The notes under the pieces: generated by a model
The model's database searches: none
What the model was told of the DNA's origin: nothing
What the model saw: the letters and a program-made list of their open reading frames with translations, nothing else
Source: Candidatus Minthenecus merdequi
Lineage (GTDB): Bacteria > Bacteroidota > Bacteroidia > Bacteroidales > Paludibacteraceae
Reading direction: 5' to 3'
Length of the DNA stretch: 11,195 nucleotides
Assembly: GCA_018064385.1 (NCBI GenBank)
Contig: JAGHVI010000216.1
Span: 1-11,195 of the forward strand
Position numbers and translations under genes: made by a program
In this document: positions 1-7,799 of the stretch, piece after piece
Layout of the letters: each line of letters opens with the position of its first letter
How positions within the stretch are numbered: position 1 is the stretch's first letter

Positions 1-34
1 CCTTTGATATAACATACAAACATAATTAATAGAA

Positions 35-1168
35 CTACCCTTTATGCAGATATATATATAGTTTTACTATTGAGTGAAAAAAAATTATCTCGCTATTCAC
101 ATTCTGTGCTATCTGACGTTCAGCCAAAGCAAACAACTCGTATATGTCAAGGACGTTTTTCTCGCTGATAAACTGAGAGAAACGCTGGGCAAACTGCTGC
201 TCCTCTGCATTCATATACGAAATGTTTTGCATACCGATATGGCAGATAAAATTCTCTCGGAGCAAACGCTGCGCATTGGCAAGAAACTCAAGTTGCAGGT
301 TACGATTCAATTTGGATACCTTAATACTGAAATCGCGAGTCTTGGACATATCAAACTGCCAGGCAATACGCATCATTTCAACAAAAAGGTCAAAACATAG
401 TTTTGAGTTCTCGGTTTGGCTGACCACCTGCTGAAGTTGACTCCAACTCCCATTAGCGGCTTCTACCATATATCGTAATTGCCTGTCGTCAACATCATAG
501 CGTTGACGTATAGCCTCGCCCATCTCCTCTTGGCTGATAATAGGAATTTCTATTCTCAAACAACGGCTACGAATCGTCTGCAGCACTCCTTCCGGCTCAT
601 TGCTGACCAAAATGAAAACCGTATCATGAGGAGGCTCCTCCAGCACTTTCAAAATCTTGTTGGCGCACACTTCGTTCATCAGTTCAGCCATCCAAATCAC
701 AACAACTTTAAACTTGCTCAAAAAAGGGCGTGAATAGACAATTTCGATAATATCGTCACTCTCTTCGGCATAAATCAGGCCACGCTTTTTCTCATTGTAA
801 AGCACGTTCAGCACGTTCATCCACTCCTCAACCGAAATATACGGATCCTTAAGTACTGCATCGCGAAACTCCTTAGTAAAATGCTTGCACGTATTGACAC
901 TTTCTGAAAGTTTGATTACTGGAAAGACCAAATGAAGGTCTGGGTGCTCCAAACGGTCAGCCAGCAGACAACTTTGGCAAGCATTGCAAGAGTCGAAGCC
1001 CGTTGTCTTATCGCACAGAATACGTTTGCTCAAAGCCAGGGCGAGCGAAAGCTTACCAACACCTTTTGCACCGGTCATCAGCACAGCATGAGGCACACGA
1101 CGCTCCACAATCATACTGCTAAGCATTTTTTTTACACTCTCCTGCCCTATTATCTGGCTGAAATTCAT
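35..1168 (-). CDS. holB: DNA polymerase III clamp-loader subunit delta' (HolB-type AAA+ protein)
   Basis: A 377-residue cytoplasmic protein of the clamp-loader family, which helps load the sliding clamp onto primed DNA during replication. Seen in the sequence: an N-terminal GQE segment (residues 8-10), a P-loop-like GAKGVGK (33-39), four cysteines spaced like the DnaX/HolB zinc module (52, 61, 64, 67), the KILKVLEEPP segment (171-180), a sensor-like SN (189-190) and an SRC arginine-finger motif (201-203). The P-loop ends in Leu40 instead of Thr/Ser and the Walker B region is degenerate (IWMAELMN), so ATP hydrolysis is doubtful. This fits the family, where delta' is often a non-hydrolysing subunit that supplies an arginine finger. 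Length fits Bacteroidales delta' proteins as I recall them. The ATG at 1168 gives the expected N-terminus. A TAACTTTG box lies about 30 bases upstream on the same strand. The gene is transcribed away from the envelope operon and is probably unrelated to it. Confidence 0.9.
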   Translation of the reverse strand: MNFSQIIGQESVKKMLSSMIVERRVPHAVLMTGAKGVGKLSLALALSKRILCDKTTGFDSCNACQSCLLADRLEHPDLHLVFPVIKLSESVNTCKHFTKEFRDAVLKDPYISVEEWMNVLNVLYNEKKRGLIYAEESDDIIEIVYSRPFLSKFKVVVIWMAELMNEVCANKILKVLEEPPHDTVFILVSNEPEGVLQTIRSRCLRIEIPIISQEEMGEAIRQRYDVDDRQLRYMVEAANGSWSQLQQVVSQTENSKLCFDLFVEMMRIAWQFDMSKTRDFSIKVSKLNRNLQLEFLANAQRLLRENFICHIGMQNISYMNAEEQQFAQRFSQFISEKNVLDIYELFALAERQIAQNVNSEIIFFHSIVKLYIYLHKG

Positions 1169-1196
1169 TGTTTTCGCAACATTGTTTTTCGACTGA

Positions 1197-1204
1197 CAAA
1201 GTTA
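1197..1204 (-). promoter_or_regulatory. Probable promoter -7 box (TAACTTTG) for holB
   Basis: Read on the minus strand this is TAACTTTG, an exact match to the Bacteroides -7 consensus TAnnTTTG. It ends 28 bases before the holB start codon. The nearest TTTG on that strand (1221-1224) is only 16 bases away, shorter than the usual 19-21, so the -33 box is weak. The call rests on the -7 match and position. Confidence 0.5.
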
Positions 1205-1227
1205 CAAAAAATTTTTCATTCAAACAC

Positions 1228-1258
1228 TTGCACATTAAAAAAAAAATTCATAACTTTG
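1228..1258 (+). promoter_or_regulatory. Probable Bacteroidota promoter for the envelope operon
   Basis: TAACTTTG at 1251-1258 matches the Bacteroides -7 consensus TAnnTTTG. A TTG at 1228-1230 lies 20 bases upstream, which is the expected -33 spacing, and the spacer holds an A-run. This predicts transcription starting near 1262-1266 and a leader of about 85-90 bases before the ATG at 1352. I see no other TAnnTTTG box in the short gaps of the following gene cluster, so this may be the main promoter for all seven genes. Confidence 0.6.
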
Positions 1259-1351
1259 CTCTCAAATTGGAGTGTTATATCTATACATCTTTATTCACTT
1301 TGATTTACAAGCAATTACACCACAAACTTCAATGCCGGTAAAACAAGTATT

Positions 1352-1699
1352 ATGAGACCATTAATCACATTACTCGCTGTTTTGTTCGCAACCTTTCAAC
1401 TGATGGCCGAACCATCGGTTGATGTATGTGCATCTGATTCGACATCTAACTCCCATCAGAATGTCACTGCATCCAATCGTCAGCAGAACCAAACGACTCT
1501 GTCCGTTATCTACACCGGAAACGAAATTCACGTCAACGATGTTCCAGATGGCTCGTTGCTTTACATTTATTCTATCACAGGCGCACGTATTGCCCAACTG
1601 ACTGTACACGACAACAAAGTGACGCTTAATTGTACTCTTACAAAGGGCATATACATAATCCGCGTAAACAACCGCGCTGCTAAAATTACGGTACGATGA
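1352..1699 (+). CDS. Small secreted protein with T9SS sorting-like C-terminal domain
   Basis: A 115-residue protein. Residues 1-19 are a typical signal peptide (hydrophobic core, likely cleavage after QLMA). Residues 20-53 are a short Ser/Asn/Gln-rich stretch without a recognisable domain. Residues 54-115 resemble the type A C-terminal sorting domain used by the Bacteroidota type IX secretion system: a short beta strand, an LLYIYSITGARI segment (69-80, matching the 'v.IYdi.Gr.v' pattern), a KGIYIIRV strand (98-105) and a basic end (AAKITVR). In known T9SS cargo this domain follows a large passenger and is removed on export; here there is almost no passenger. Cys26 and Cys94 could form a disulfide. 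It is the first gene after the predicted promoter and its stop overlaps the next start by 4 bases (ATGA). Function unknown. A signal peptide is clear; T9SS export is inference from the domain pattern. It could instead be a small periplasmic beta-sandwich protein. Confidence 0.75.
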   Translation: MRPLITLLAVLFATFQLMAEPSVDVCASDSTSNSHQNVTASNRQQNQTTLSVIYTGNEIHVNDVPDGSLLYIYSITGARIAQLTVHDNKVTLNCTLTKGIYIIRVNNRAAKITVR

Positions 1700-2079
1700 A
1701 AAAATTCTACTTCATAGCAATAATTGCAATAATTGCAGTTATGTCGTCTTGCAAGAAAGAGGATGACGACGAGACTCCTCTGCCTGCCGACAAAATTGAC
1801 GTTTCTCTTATTCCAGGCAAATGGAATACAGGTACTGAGTATTGGGTGTTTGAGGAGAGTTCACTCGGCAAAACTTGGGATGAAGCCGATGATGTTACAG
1901 AAGAAGAGGCTCAGCAATTAAGATGGGAAGTGTCTGGTAACAAATTTATCATCACCCACATAGGCGAAATGGGAGAAGAGATTCCCAAGAGTTATTATTT
2001 CACCAAACTGACCTACTCTACTTTTAAATTGAAAGACGAATTTAGTGGAAAAATAACCACTTACAACAGAGTTGAATAA
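1696..2079 (+). CDS. Small lipoprotein, lipocalin-like fold likely, possibly surface-exposed
   Basis: A 127-residue protein. Residues 1-18 form a lipoprotein signal peptide with a lipobox ending in SSC (Cys19 is the predicted lipidated residue). The mature protein begins CKKEDDDE; a basic residue followed by acidic ones right after the cysteine resembles the lipoprotein export signal that sends Bacteroidota lipoproteins to the cell surface. The rest is rich in Trp/Tyr/Thr and predicted beta strands (GKWNTGTEYWVF, the WEVSGNKFIITHIG region, then a C-terminal KITTYNRV strand), like the small lipocalin-like lipoproteins common in Bacteroidales. The fold assignment comes from pattern only and no ligand can be named. 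The ATG at 1696 overlaps the previous stop (ATGA), which suggests translational coupling. A 9-base unit (GCAATAATT) is repeated inside the signal-peptide coding sequence and gives IAIIAII. Confidence 0.8.
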   Translation: MKKFYFIAIIAIIAVMSSCKKEDDDETPLPADKIDVSLIPGKWNTGTEYWVFEESSLGKTWDEADDVTEEEAQQLRWEVSGNKFIITHIGEMGEEIPKSYYFTKLTYSTFKLKDEFSGKITTYNRVE

Positions 2080-2111
2080 TAATCACCTTAATAGCACAAC
2101 TCTTATTTATT

Positions 2112-5100
2112 ATGAATAAACCCTTGAAAATAGCCGGGATTACGATAGCGTCAATCCTGGCAGTTTTGTTTATAGTTATCACGATAGTGTGCAACATCGT
2201 TTTCTCGCCATCTACACTCACTCCTATCATCAGAAAACATGCCGACATATTCGTAAAATGTCAGTATTCAATTGACGAGGCAGACCTAACGTTTTTCTCG
2301 TCTTTCCCAGACTTTGCCATTCATATCAAGAATGTGACTTTGTTAAACCCATTCCCTGGTGCACAAAGCGACACTCTGCTGCACGTTTCGGATTTATCAG
2401 CCTCAATCAAGATTATGGAGTTTCTCAAGGAGAATGTCATCGTTGTCAACCATGTTAACCTCACGGATGGTTATGCCAACATTTACCGCGAGAATGACTC
2501 AATCAATAACTATTCAGTCTTTGACCTTCCAGAGTCAGAAGATGAGGACACCACATCGTCAATATATTATTGCGGATTGAACAAAATTTCGTTAGACAAT
2601 CTGAATGCCTCGTATGTTGACCGCCAGTTGAACATCGATGCACGTCTGAAAGGGTTTGATGCCAAATTATGGGGAGATTTCTTCATCAAAGCAGCCCAAA
2701 CCCGAGGCGAGGCAGAACTGTCTGCCAAGGGAGTAAACATCTTCTACGGTGACTCAACACACATTGTCGCAGGTACAGAGAATATGAGTTTAGAGGCTGA
2801 GTGGATGATGGAATTGCAACACATAGATGGTATAGTCAAACTTGATATGCCAAAAACGCTCTTTGCAATGAATGAAGATACCTTGGTTCGCAATCACAAC
2901 ATAAAAATTGAGTTGCCTGCTGACTTCAATTTTCAATATATGTATGCAAATCTGCATAAGGGAACATCAGTAAGCATTGATGACAATTGTATTAAGTTGA
3001 AAGGGAAAGTTGACTTGTGCAACAACAGCGACATTTATATGGGGATAACATTCGAGACAAACGAATGGGACATAACGAAAACCATAGCGTTGATTCCTGC
3101 GACATACCACCATTATATCAAGGATTACGATGTTTCGGGACGTTTCAACCTGAAGGGCAAGGTGAATGGCACTTTGGCAGAAGATAATTACCCACTGTTG
3201 TTCTGCAACCTTATCCTGCGCGAGTGCAATGCCAAAGTTCCGCAGTTGCCCTACGATTTGCACGATATCAATGCAGATATCAATGCAGACGTAAATTTGA
3301 ACAACGCGTTCCCTTCTGAAATTACAATACACTCTTTTTCAGCCAAGGCAGACGACATAACAGTGTCCGCTGATGGCAAGGTCGAAGATTTCTTGAATGC
3401 ACTGAAATGCAACTTACATATCAAGAGCCATCTGCCACTGACTACACTGCACAAAATCATACCCAAAGACCTTCGATTGAATCTGAAGGGTGTCACTGAC
3501 ATAGATGTCCGGACAGCGTTCGCTCTGACTGATGTCACAAACCTGCGATTGGACAAAATCCGCGCCAACGGCACTGTGCAGTACAGCGACCTGCAAGTTG
3601 ACTTCAATGATAGCATACATATTGTTGACAGCCAAGGCACAGCTGGAATATCCCTGCCAAGTCCTCACACCAACAGGCATTTCAAAGAATTAGGACAAGT
3701 AACGTTGGATGGTTCTGACTTGAAGGTCAACTTAACAGGAACACTTGACGCTGTTGCAAGCACCCCTTCGCTCAAGGTTGGGTTTGGAGATATTCTGAAC
3801 AATAAGCATTTCATCGAGGCTGTATGCGATATGCAATTCTCGCATTTGAAAGGAACGATGGATACAATATCCTTTGATGTCACATCGCCCGACATTGTTG
3901 CAACTCTCTTCCCAATGAAGAAAAACCCTAAGCAACCGGGTATTACCGCAACATTCGACAGCAAACACCTCAGTGCTCACATAGGCAACACACTTATTGC
4001 TAACTCTTCAAAACTGAGTCTCAAAGGGTTCACTACATACGATGAACATCAGAGCAACATATTCCTCAAACTGAATCCAGTGCTGAATGTCAACCTCAAT
4101 GACGGATATGTCAAAATGGCTGGAATGGAGTTGCCTGTTAACATACCTTCCATCAATTTCACTCTCAAGCCAGACCGTCTGGATATTGACAACTCGCGTA
4201 TAATTCTGGGTAACTCGGATTTCAACCTCAGCGGAGAAATTACGAATATGCAAGGATTCGTCGGTCGCAACGAATTGTTGAAGGGCAACCTCAACTTCCG
4301 TTCTGACAAAACTGACGTTGACCAACTGATGGATCTTGTCAACGGATTGGGCAACGACGAGGATGTAACTGCTGTAACAGCCGAGGACAAAGGCGGAGGC
4401 GACCCTTTCATAGTGCCAAAGGGTGTTGACATTGCCGTCAACACAAACATATCGCATGCTACTTTCAATCTGAAAGACATACGTAATATCCGGGGAACTC
4501 TCACTGTCAAGGATGGTATCTTGCTGGCAGAGCAGATGGGTTTCACTTCTGACGCTGCCGAAATGCAACTGACAGCCATCTATCGCTCACAACGACGTAA
4601 CCACCTGTTCTGCGGTCTTGACTTCCACTTGCTGAAGGTCAATATCCACGAACTGATTGAACTGATACCTTCCATAGACACAATTATTCCGATGTTGAAG
4701 GATTTTCAGGGCAAGGCCGAGTTTCACTTTGCTGGCGAGACCTACCTTAACTCGAATTACGAACCGAAAATGTCAACCATCCGTGGTGCTGCGTCTATCG
4801 AGGGCAAAGATCTTGTCGTTCTTGACAACGAAACTTTCTCAACTATCGCAAAATATATGCAGTTCCAGAAAAAAACTCGCAATGTCATAGACTCACTTTC
4901 GGTCGAGGCTACCATCTTCCGCAACGAGATAGATGTCTATCCATTCCTTGTTTCGATGGACAAATGGCAAGCTGTGTTGTCTGGAAGACATAATCTCGAC
5001 ATGAGTTTCAACTACCACATCTCGCTGACCGACTGTCCTCTGCCAGTTCGTTTGGGACTTGACATCAATGGCACGTTTGACGAACCTAAGTTCAAATTGG

Positions 5101-5222
5101 TGCCTTGCAAGTATAAAGCACTTTACAAACCGGCTAAACAAGGCGAAACCGAGAAAAACATATTGAAACTTAAAAAACAGATTGCTGATGCGCTCAAGGC
5201 AAATGTTGTCGAGAACGAATAA
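2112..5222 (+). CDS. AsmA-like family protein, inner-membrane anchored
   Basis: A 1036-residue protein of the AsmA-like superfamily. Residues 7-31 are one hydrophobic segment, probably an uncleaved anchor. It is followed by the family's typical start (a TLTPIIRK segment near 36-42, then IHIKNVTLLNP at 71-80, recalling the 'v.i.nvsl.np' pattern). The long middle part is repetitive amphipathic beta strand with many 'l.l.g....' units, and the C-terminal part (about 870-1010: GKAEFHFAGE, IEGKDLVVLD, DCPLPVRLGLDINGTFDEPKF) resembles the AsmA C-terminal domain. Around residues 745-765 an acidic Gly-rich linker interrupts the beta pattern. Known AsmA-like proteins (TamB, YhdP, YdbH) are thought to form long grooves across the periplasm that carry phospholipid to the outer membrane. 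The gene follows the lipoprotein gene by 32 bases and precedes the TolC-family gene by 23, so it is probably in the same operon. Its exact substrate cannot be read from sequence. Confidence 0.88.
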   Translation: MNKPLKIAGITIASILAVLFIVITIVCNIVFSPSTLTPIIRKHADIFVKCQYSIDEADLTFFSSFPDFAIHIKNVTLLNPFPGAQSDTLLHVSDLSASIKIMEFLKENVIVVNHVNLTDGYANIYRENDSINNYSVFDLPESEDEDTTSSIYYCGLNKISLDNLNASYVDRQLNIDARLKGFDAKLWGDFFIKAAQTRGEAELSAKGVNIFYGDSTHIVAGTENMSLEAEWMMELQHIDGIVKLDMPKTLFAMNEDTLVRNHNIKIELPADFNFQYMYANLHKGTSVSIDDNCIKLKGKVDLCNNSDIYMGITFETNEWDITKTIALIPATYHHYIKDYDVSGRFNLKGKVNGTLAEDNYPLLFCNLILRECNAKVPQLPYDLHDINADINADVNLNNAFPSEITIHSFSAKADDITVSADGKVEDFLNALKCNLHIKSHLPLTTLHKIIPKDLRLNLKGVTDIDVRTAFALTDVTNLRLDKIRANGTVQYSDLQVDFNDSIHIVDSQGTAGISLPSPHTNRHFKELGQVTLDGSDLKVNLTGTLDAVASTPSLKVGFGDILNNKHFIEAVCDMQFSHLKGTMDTISFDVTSPDIVATLFPMKKNPKQPGITATFDSKHLSAHIGNTLIANSSKLSLKGFTTYDEHQSNIFLKLNPVLNVNLNDGYVKMAGMELPVNIPSINFTLKPDRLDIDNSRIILGNSDFNLSGEITNMQGFVGRNELLKGNLNFRSDKTDVDQLMDLVNGLGNDEDVTAVTAEDKGGGDPFIVPKGVDIAVNTNISHATFNLKDIRNIRGTLTVKDGILLAEQMGFTSDAAEMQLTAIYRSQRRNHLFCGLDFHLLKVNIHELIELIPSIDTIIPMLKDFQGKAEFHFAGETYLNSNYEPKMSTIRGAASIEGKDLVVLDNETFSTIAKYMQFQKKTRNVIDSLSVEATIFRNEIDVYPFLVSMDKWQAVLSGRHNLDMSFNYHISLTDCPLPVRLGLDINGTFDEPKFKLVPCKYKALYKPAKQGETEKNILKLKKQIADALKANVVENE

Positions 5223-5245
5223 AGAAAGCTCAAAAGTTATTTATT

Positions 5246-6592
5246 ATGGCAGCAAAGATTTATTTGTTTATCCTGAGCTTGTCGAAGGGTTTTTGTCAGT
5301 TTACCCTGAACTTGTCGAAGGGTTTTAGTTTAAGTTTATTGTTATCGTTATCGTTCATTAGTGCCACCGCGCAAAGCCAGGATTCTGTTCGTTTTACCTT
5401 TGCTGAGTGTGTCGAGTATGCTTTTGCCAATAGTTATGAACGACAGTCTATGCTTTTGGATGTCAACCAGCAGGAAGAAACCTTGCGAGGAGTCAAACTG
5501 CAACAAACTCCATCTGTTTCCGCTTCGTTGGGCGAAAGCCTTCACCATGCAGGCAACGAAGATGCCTCCTATTCCGGTAATGCCAGCATCGGGATGAATA
5601 TCGACCTTATGAACTTTTCGCTCTACCGCAACATTGAGTCGCAAAAACTCTATCTTGAACGTGTCAAGCACCAGAATGCCCAATACGACCAGAATCTTGT
5701 CATATCTATTCTGCGGAATTATGTGACCATTATAGGCAATATGGAACTTATAAAATACCAGAAACAGATTGTCGAAACATCACGTCAGCAGATGGAACAG
5801 GGCGAGACTAAGTATAAGGCTGGTGCAATTCTTGAAAGCGATTATCTACTGCTTCAGTCTCAGTATGCCAGCAACGTAACTTCGCTTGTCGAGTCTCAGA
5901 GTTCACTTGACAATTCACTTATCGAGTTGAAGGTGCTTATGTCAATGGATGCTACCAAGCCTCTGACTGTCATTGCACCAACCGATGAGTTCATCAATGA
6001 TTTCAAGGTAACTCCCAATTTGGATTATGCGTTGGAACAATCAAGGAAGAATATGCCACAAATGAAACTCTCAGAAAGTTCGCTCGACATTGCCCGTCAG
6101 GACCTGAAGATAGCTAAGACAGGATACATCCCAACGATAGGTGCAAATGCCTCAATATCAACAAGCCATCGCGACTACAACAATTTCGGGAAACAGTTGG
6201 ACGACAACTTCTCGCAGAGCGTTGGCATTTCTGTTTCAATACCAATTTACGACCGCTCGCAGACCCAGAGCCGTGTGCGTAAGGCTCGCCTTTCGATAGA
6301 ACAAGCTGAATTGGACCGTCTTCAAACCGAGAAAGAGATTGTCAACACTGTGGTTCAAAACTACACCAACATCCAGTCAGCCATATCTAAATATGATGCT
6401 TCGACAATGAAATACAATGCTTGGCAGAAAACCTTGGCTGTCTATCAAACAAGGTTCAAGGTGGGTTCGATTACGGCAGTTGATCTTTTACAGCAGGAGA
6501 ACAATTACCTCTCTGCACTCTACGATTACATACAAGCAAAATATAACTTCATGCTTCAGCGGCAATTGCTGAACATATATATGGGTGAATAA
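5246..6592 (+). CDS. TolC-family outer-membrane efflux protein
   Basis: A 448-residue outer-membrane factor, the outer channel of a tripartite exporter. After the signal region the mature protein starts near Gln43 (SATA|QSQ) and has two OEP repeats, about 48-230 and 255-445. Each is mostly long alpha helix with a short beta-barrel portion; the FTFAECVEYAFANSYERQ start and the IPIYDRSQTQSRVRKARLSIE segment are typical. Length fits the family. The N-terminus is odd: residues 8-29 are two tandem 11-residue units (F-I/T-L-S/N-LSKGF), encoded by a pair of 33-base repeats with the core CCTGARCTTGTCGAAGGG. This puts Lys14 and Lys26 into what should be a hydrophobic core, leaving residues 27-42 as the working one. 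No better ATG lies downstream; a TTG in the core would leave too short a signal, so 5246 is kept. Its stop is one base before the adaptor's ATG. Confidence 0.92.
   Translation: MAAKIYLFILSLSKGFCQFTLNLSKGFSLSLLLSLSFISATAQSQDSVRFTFAECVEYAFANSYERQSMLLDVNQQEETLRGVKLQQTPSVSASLGESLHHAGNEDASYSGNASIGMNIDLMNFSLYRNIESQKLYLERVKHQNAQYDQNLVISILRNYVTIIGNMELIKYQKQIVETSRQQMEQGETKYKAGAILESDYLLLQSQYASNVTSLVESQSSLDNSLIELKVLMSMDATKPLTVIAPTDEFINDFKVTPNLDYALEQSRKNMPQMKLSESSLDIARQDLKIAKTGYIPTIGANASISTSHRDYNNFGKQLDDNFSQSVGISVSIPIYDRSQTQSRVRKARLSIEQAELDRLQTEKEIVNTVVQNYTNIQSAISKYDASTMKYNAWQKTLAVYQTRFKVGSITAVDLLQQENNYLSALYDYIQAKYNFMLQRQLLNIYMGE
5267..5332 (+). repeat. Two tandem 33-base in-frame repeats with CCTGARCTTGTCGAAGGG core
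   Basis: Unit 1 is 5267-5299 and unit 2 is 5300-5332. They match at 25 of the first 27 bases and diverge in the last six. The 18-base cores lie at 5272-5289 (CCTGAGCTTGTCGAAGGG) and 5305-5322 (CCTGAACTTGTCGAAGGG). The core can form a small stem-loop (CTT/AAG around GTCG, with CC/GG outside). From memory, similar CTGAGCTTGTCGAAGG sequences recur as dispersed repeats in many bacterial genomes; I could not verify this here. Being multiples of three, the units keep the TolC-family gene in frame. Confidence 0.75.
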
Positions 6593-6593
6593 T

Positions 6594-7799
6594 ATGGAAA
6601 AGAAAAAACGTAAGAAAGTAATAATTTGGAGCATCATAGGAGTCATCGTGTTGTTCTTTATCATCAAATGGCTTCTTCCATCAAATAAACAACTGGTTTG
6701 GCATGTCCAGACAATCCAGTATGGTGTTGTCGAACAGACTGTAACCGCTACAGGTTATGTCCAACCGGTCGAAACTGTCAACATCGGAACTCAGGTTTCA
6801 GGCAAAATCGAGGCTATCTATGTTGATTTCAACTCGCATGTTCACAAGGGCGAGTTGCTTGCCGAGTTGGATAAATCCACGTTGAACGAACAGTTGACCC
6901 AAGCAATTGCTTCTGAGCAGAGTGCCGAAGCTGCCCTCACACTCGCCAATCAGACTTACAACCGTACTAAGGAGTTGTTTGACAACAATGCTGCCACACA
7001 GGCTGATTTCGAGTCGGCATCCTCGCAATTGGTTCAGGCAAAATCACAATTGGCAACTGCCAAAACACGTGTCCGTGAAGCAAGAGTTAACCTTGGTTAT
7101 GCCGAGATATACTCGACCATTGATGGTGTCATTCTGGATCGTAAGGTTGAGGTGGGACAGACTGTTGCAGCTTCATTTTCAACACCTGATATGTTTATTA
7201 TAGCTAAAGATTTGAAGAATATGCAAGTCGAGGCTAACATAGACGAAGCAGACATAGGTCAGGTCCGAGTCGGTCAGAATGTTCGTTTTACGGTTGATGC
7301 TTATCAGGGCGAGTCCTTCTCTGGCACTGTTGGTCAGATACGTCTTCAGCCTAAGGTGACGAATAATGTCGTCACTTACACTGTGGTCATCAATACACCA
7401 AACCCTGACGAAAAGTTGTTCCCTGGTATGACAGCTTCAGTCGAGATTGTCACAAAGAGTGACTCATCACTTGTCGTTCCTCTCGAAGCATTGGCTTTCG
7501 AGCCGGATATGGAAGTATTAAAAATGCTGGATAAGCCTGAAAAAGTCTCGGACAAAACAGGAAATTTGCAAGGCGGAGACAAGCAAGTTTGGATAAAGCA
7601 AAAAAACAACATAGTTCAAGTGGGTGTCAAGACAGGTTTTGATGATGGCGTCAATGCAGTTCTTCTTACAGGACTTTCACTTGGCGACAGCATCGTTTTG
7701 TCACTCTCCGCCGAAGAATATAGCAAGGATAAGGAAACATCTCTCTTCCCAGCACCTCCAAAGCGAAGAACAGGAACCGAGAAGAACAGACAAAGATGA
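6594..7799 (+). CDS. MacA/HlyD-type periplasmic adaptor subunit of ABC efflux pump
   Basis: A 401-residue membrane-fusion protein that joins an inner-membrane ABC transporter to a TolC-like channel. A basic start (MEKKKRKK) is followed by one membrane segment (about 9-28), then the biotinyl/lipoyl-like half-motif GTQVSGKIEAIYVDFNSHV (65-83), an alpha-helical hairpin rich in Ala/Gln/Ser (about 95-168), the second lipoyl half (IYSTIDGVILDRKVEVGQTV, 172-191), a beta-barrel domain (about 208-290, including LFPGMTASV at 275-283) and a membrane-proximal domain (VVPLEALAF onward). A charged Lys/Glu/Asp-rich insert sits at about 303-330 and the tail is basic. I chose the ATG at 6594; a GTG at 6585 would add three residues and overlap the previous gene by 8 bases, but the ATG directly after the upstream stop is more natural. 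The stop overlaps the ATPase start by 4 bases (ATGA). Confidence 0.93.
   Translation: MEKKKRKKVIIWSIIGVIVLFFIIKWLLPSNKQLVWHVQTIQYGVVEQTVTATGYVQPVETVNIGTQVSGKIEAIYVDFNSHVHKGELLAELDKSTLNEQLTQAIASEQSAEAALTLANQTYNRTKELFDNNAATQADFESASSQLVQAKSQLATAKTRVREARVNLGYAEIYSTIDGVILDRKVEVGQTVAASFSTPDMFIIAKDLKNMQVEANIDEADIGQVRVGQNVRFTVDAYQGESFSGTVGQIRLQPKVTNNVVTYTVVINTPNPDEKLFPGMTASVEIVTKSDSSLVVPLEALAFEPDMEVLKMLDKPEKVSDKTGNLQGGDKQVWIKQKNNIVQVGVKTGFDDGVNAVLLTGLSLGDSIVLSLSAEEYSKDKETSLFPAPPKRRTGTEKNRQR

Noticed and set aside
932..1303. 123-residue plus-strand frame overlapping the holB 5' end and the divergent promoter region
   Set aside because: Opposite strand of a clear holB gene; low-complexity content with no domain, and it crosses both promoter boxes.
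1718..1739. Short tandem GCAATAATT units in the lipoprotein gene
   Set aside because: Only two 9-base copies, encoding a hydrophobic IAII pattern expected in a signal peptide; probably chance or codon reuse.
4008..4568. Minus-strand frames of 186 and 176 residues inside the AsmA-like gene
   Set aside because: Both are antisense to a well-supported gene, have no recognisable domain, and overlap each other in different frames.
6585..6593. GTG start adding three residues to the periplasmic adaptor
   Set aside because: The ATG at 6594 follows the upstream stop directly and begins with the basic MEKKKRKK that precedes the membrane segment.
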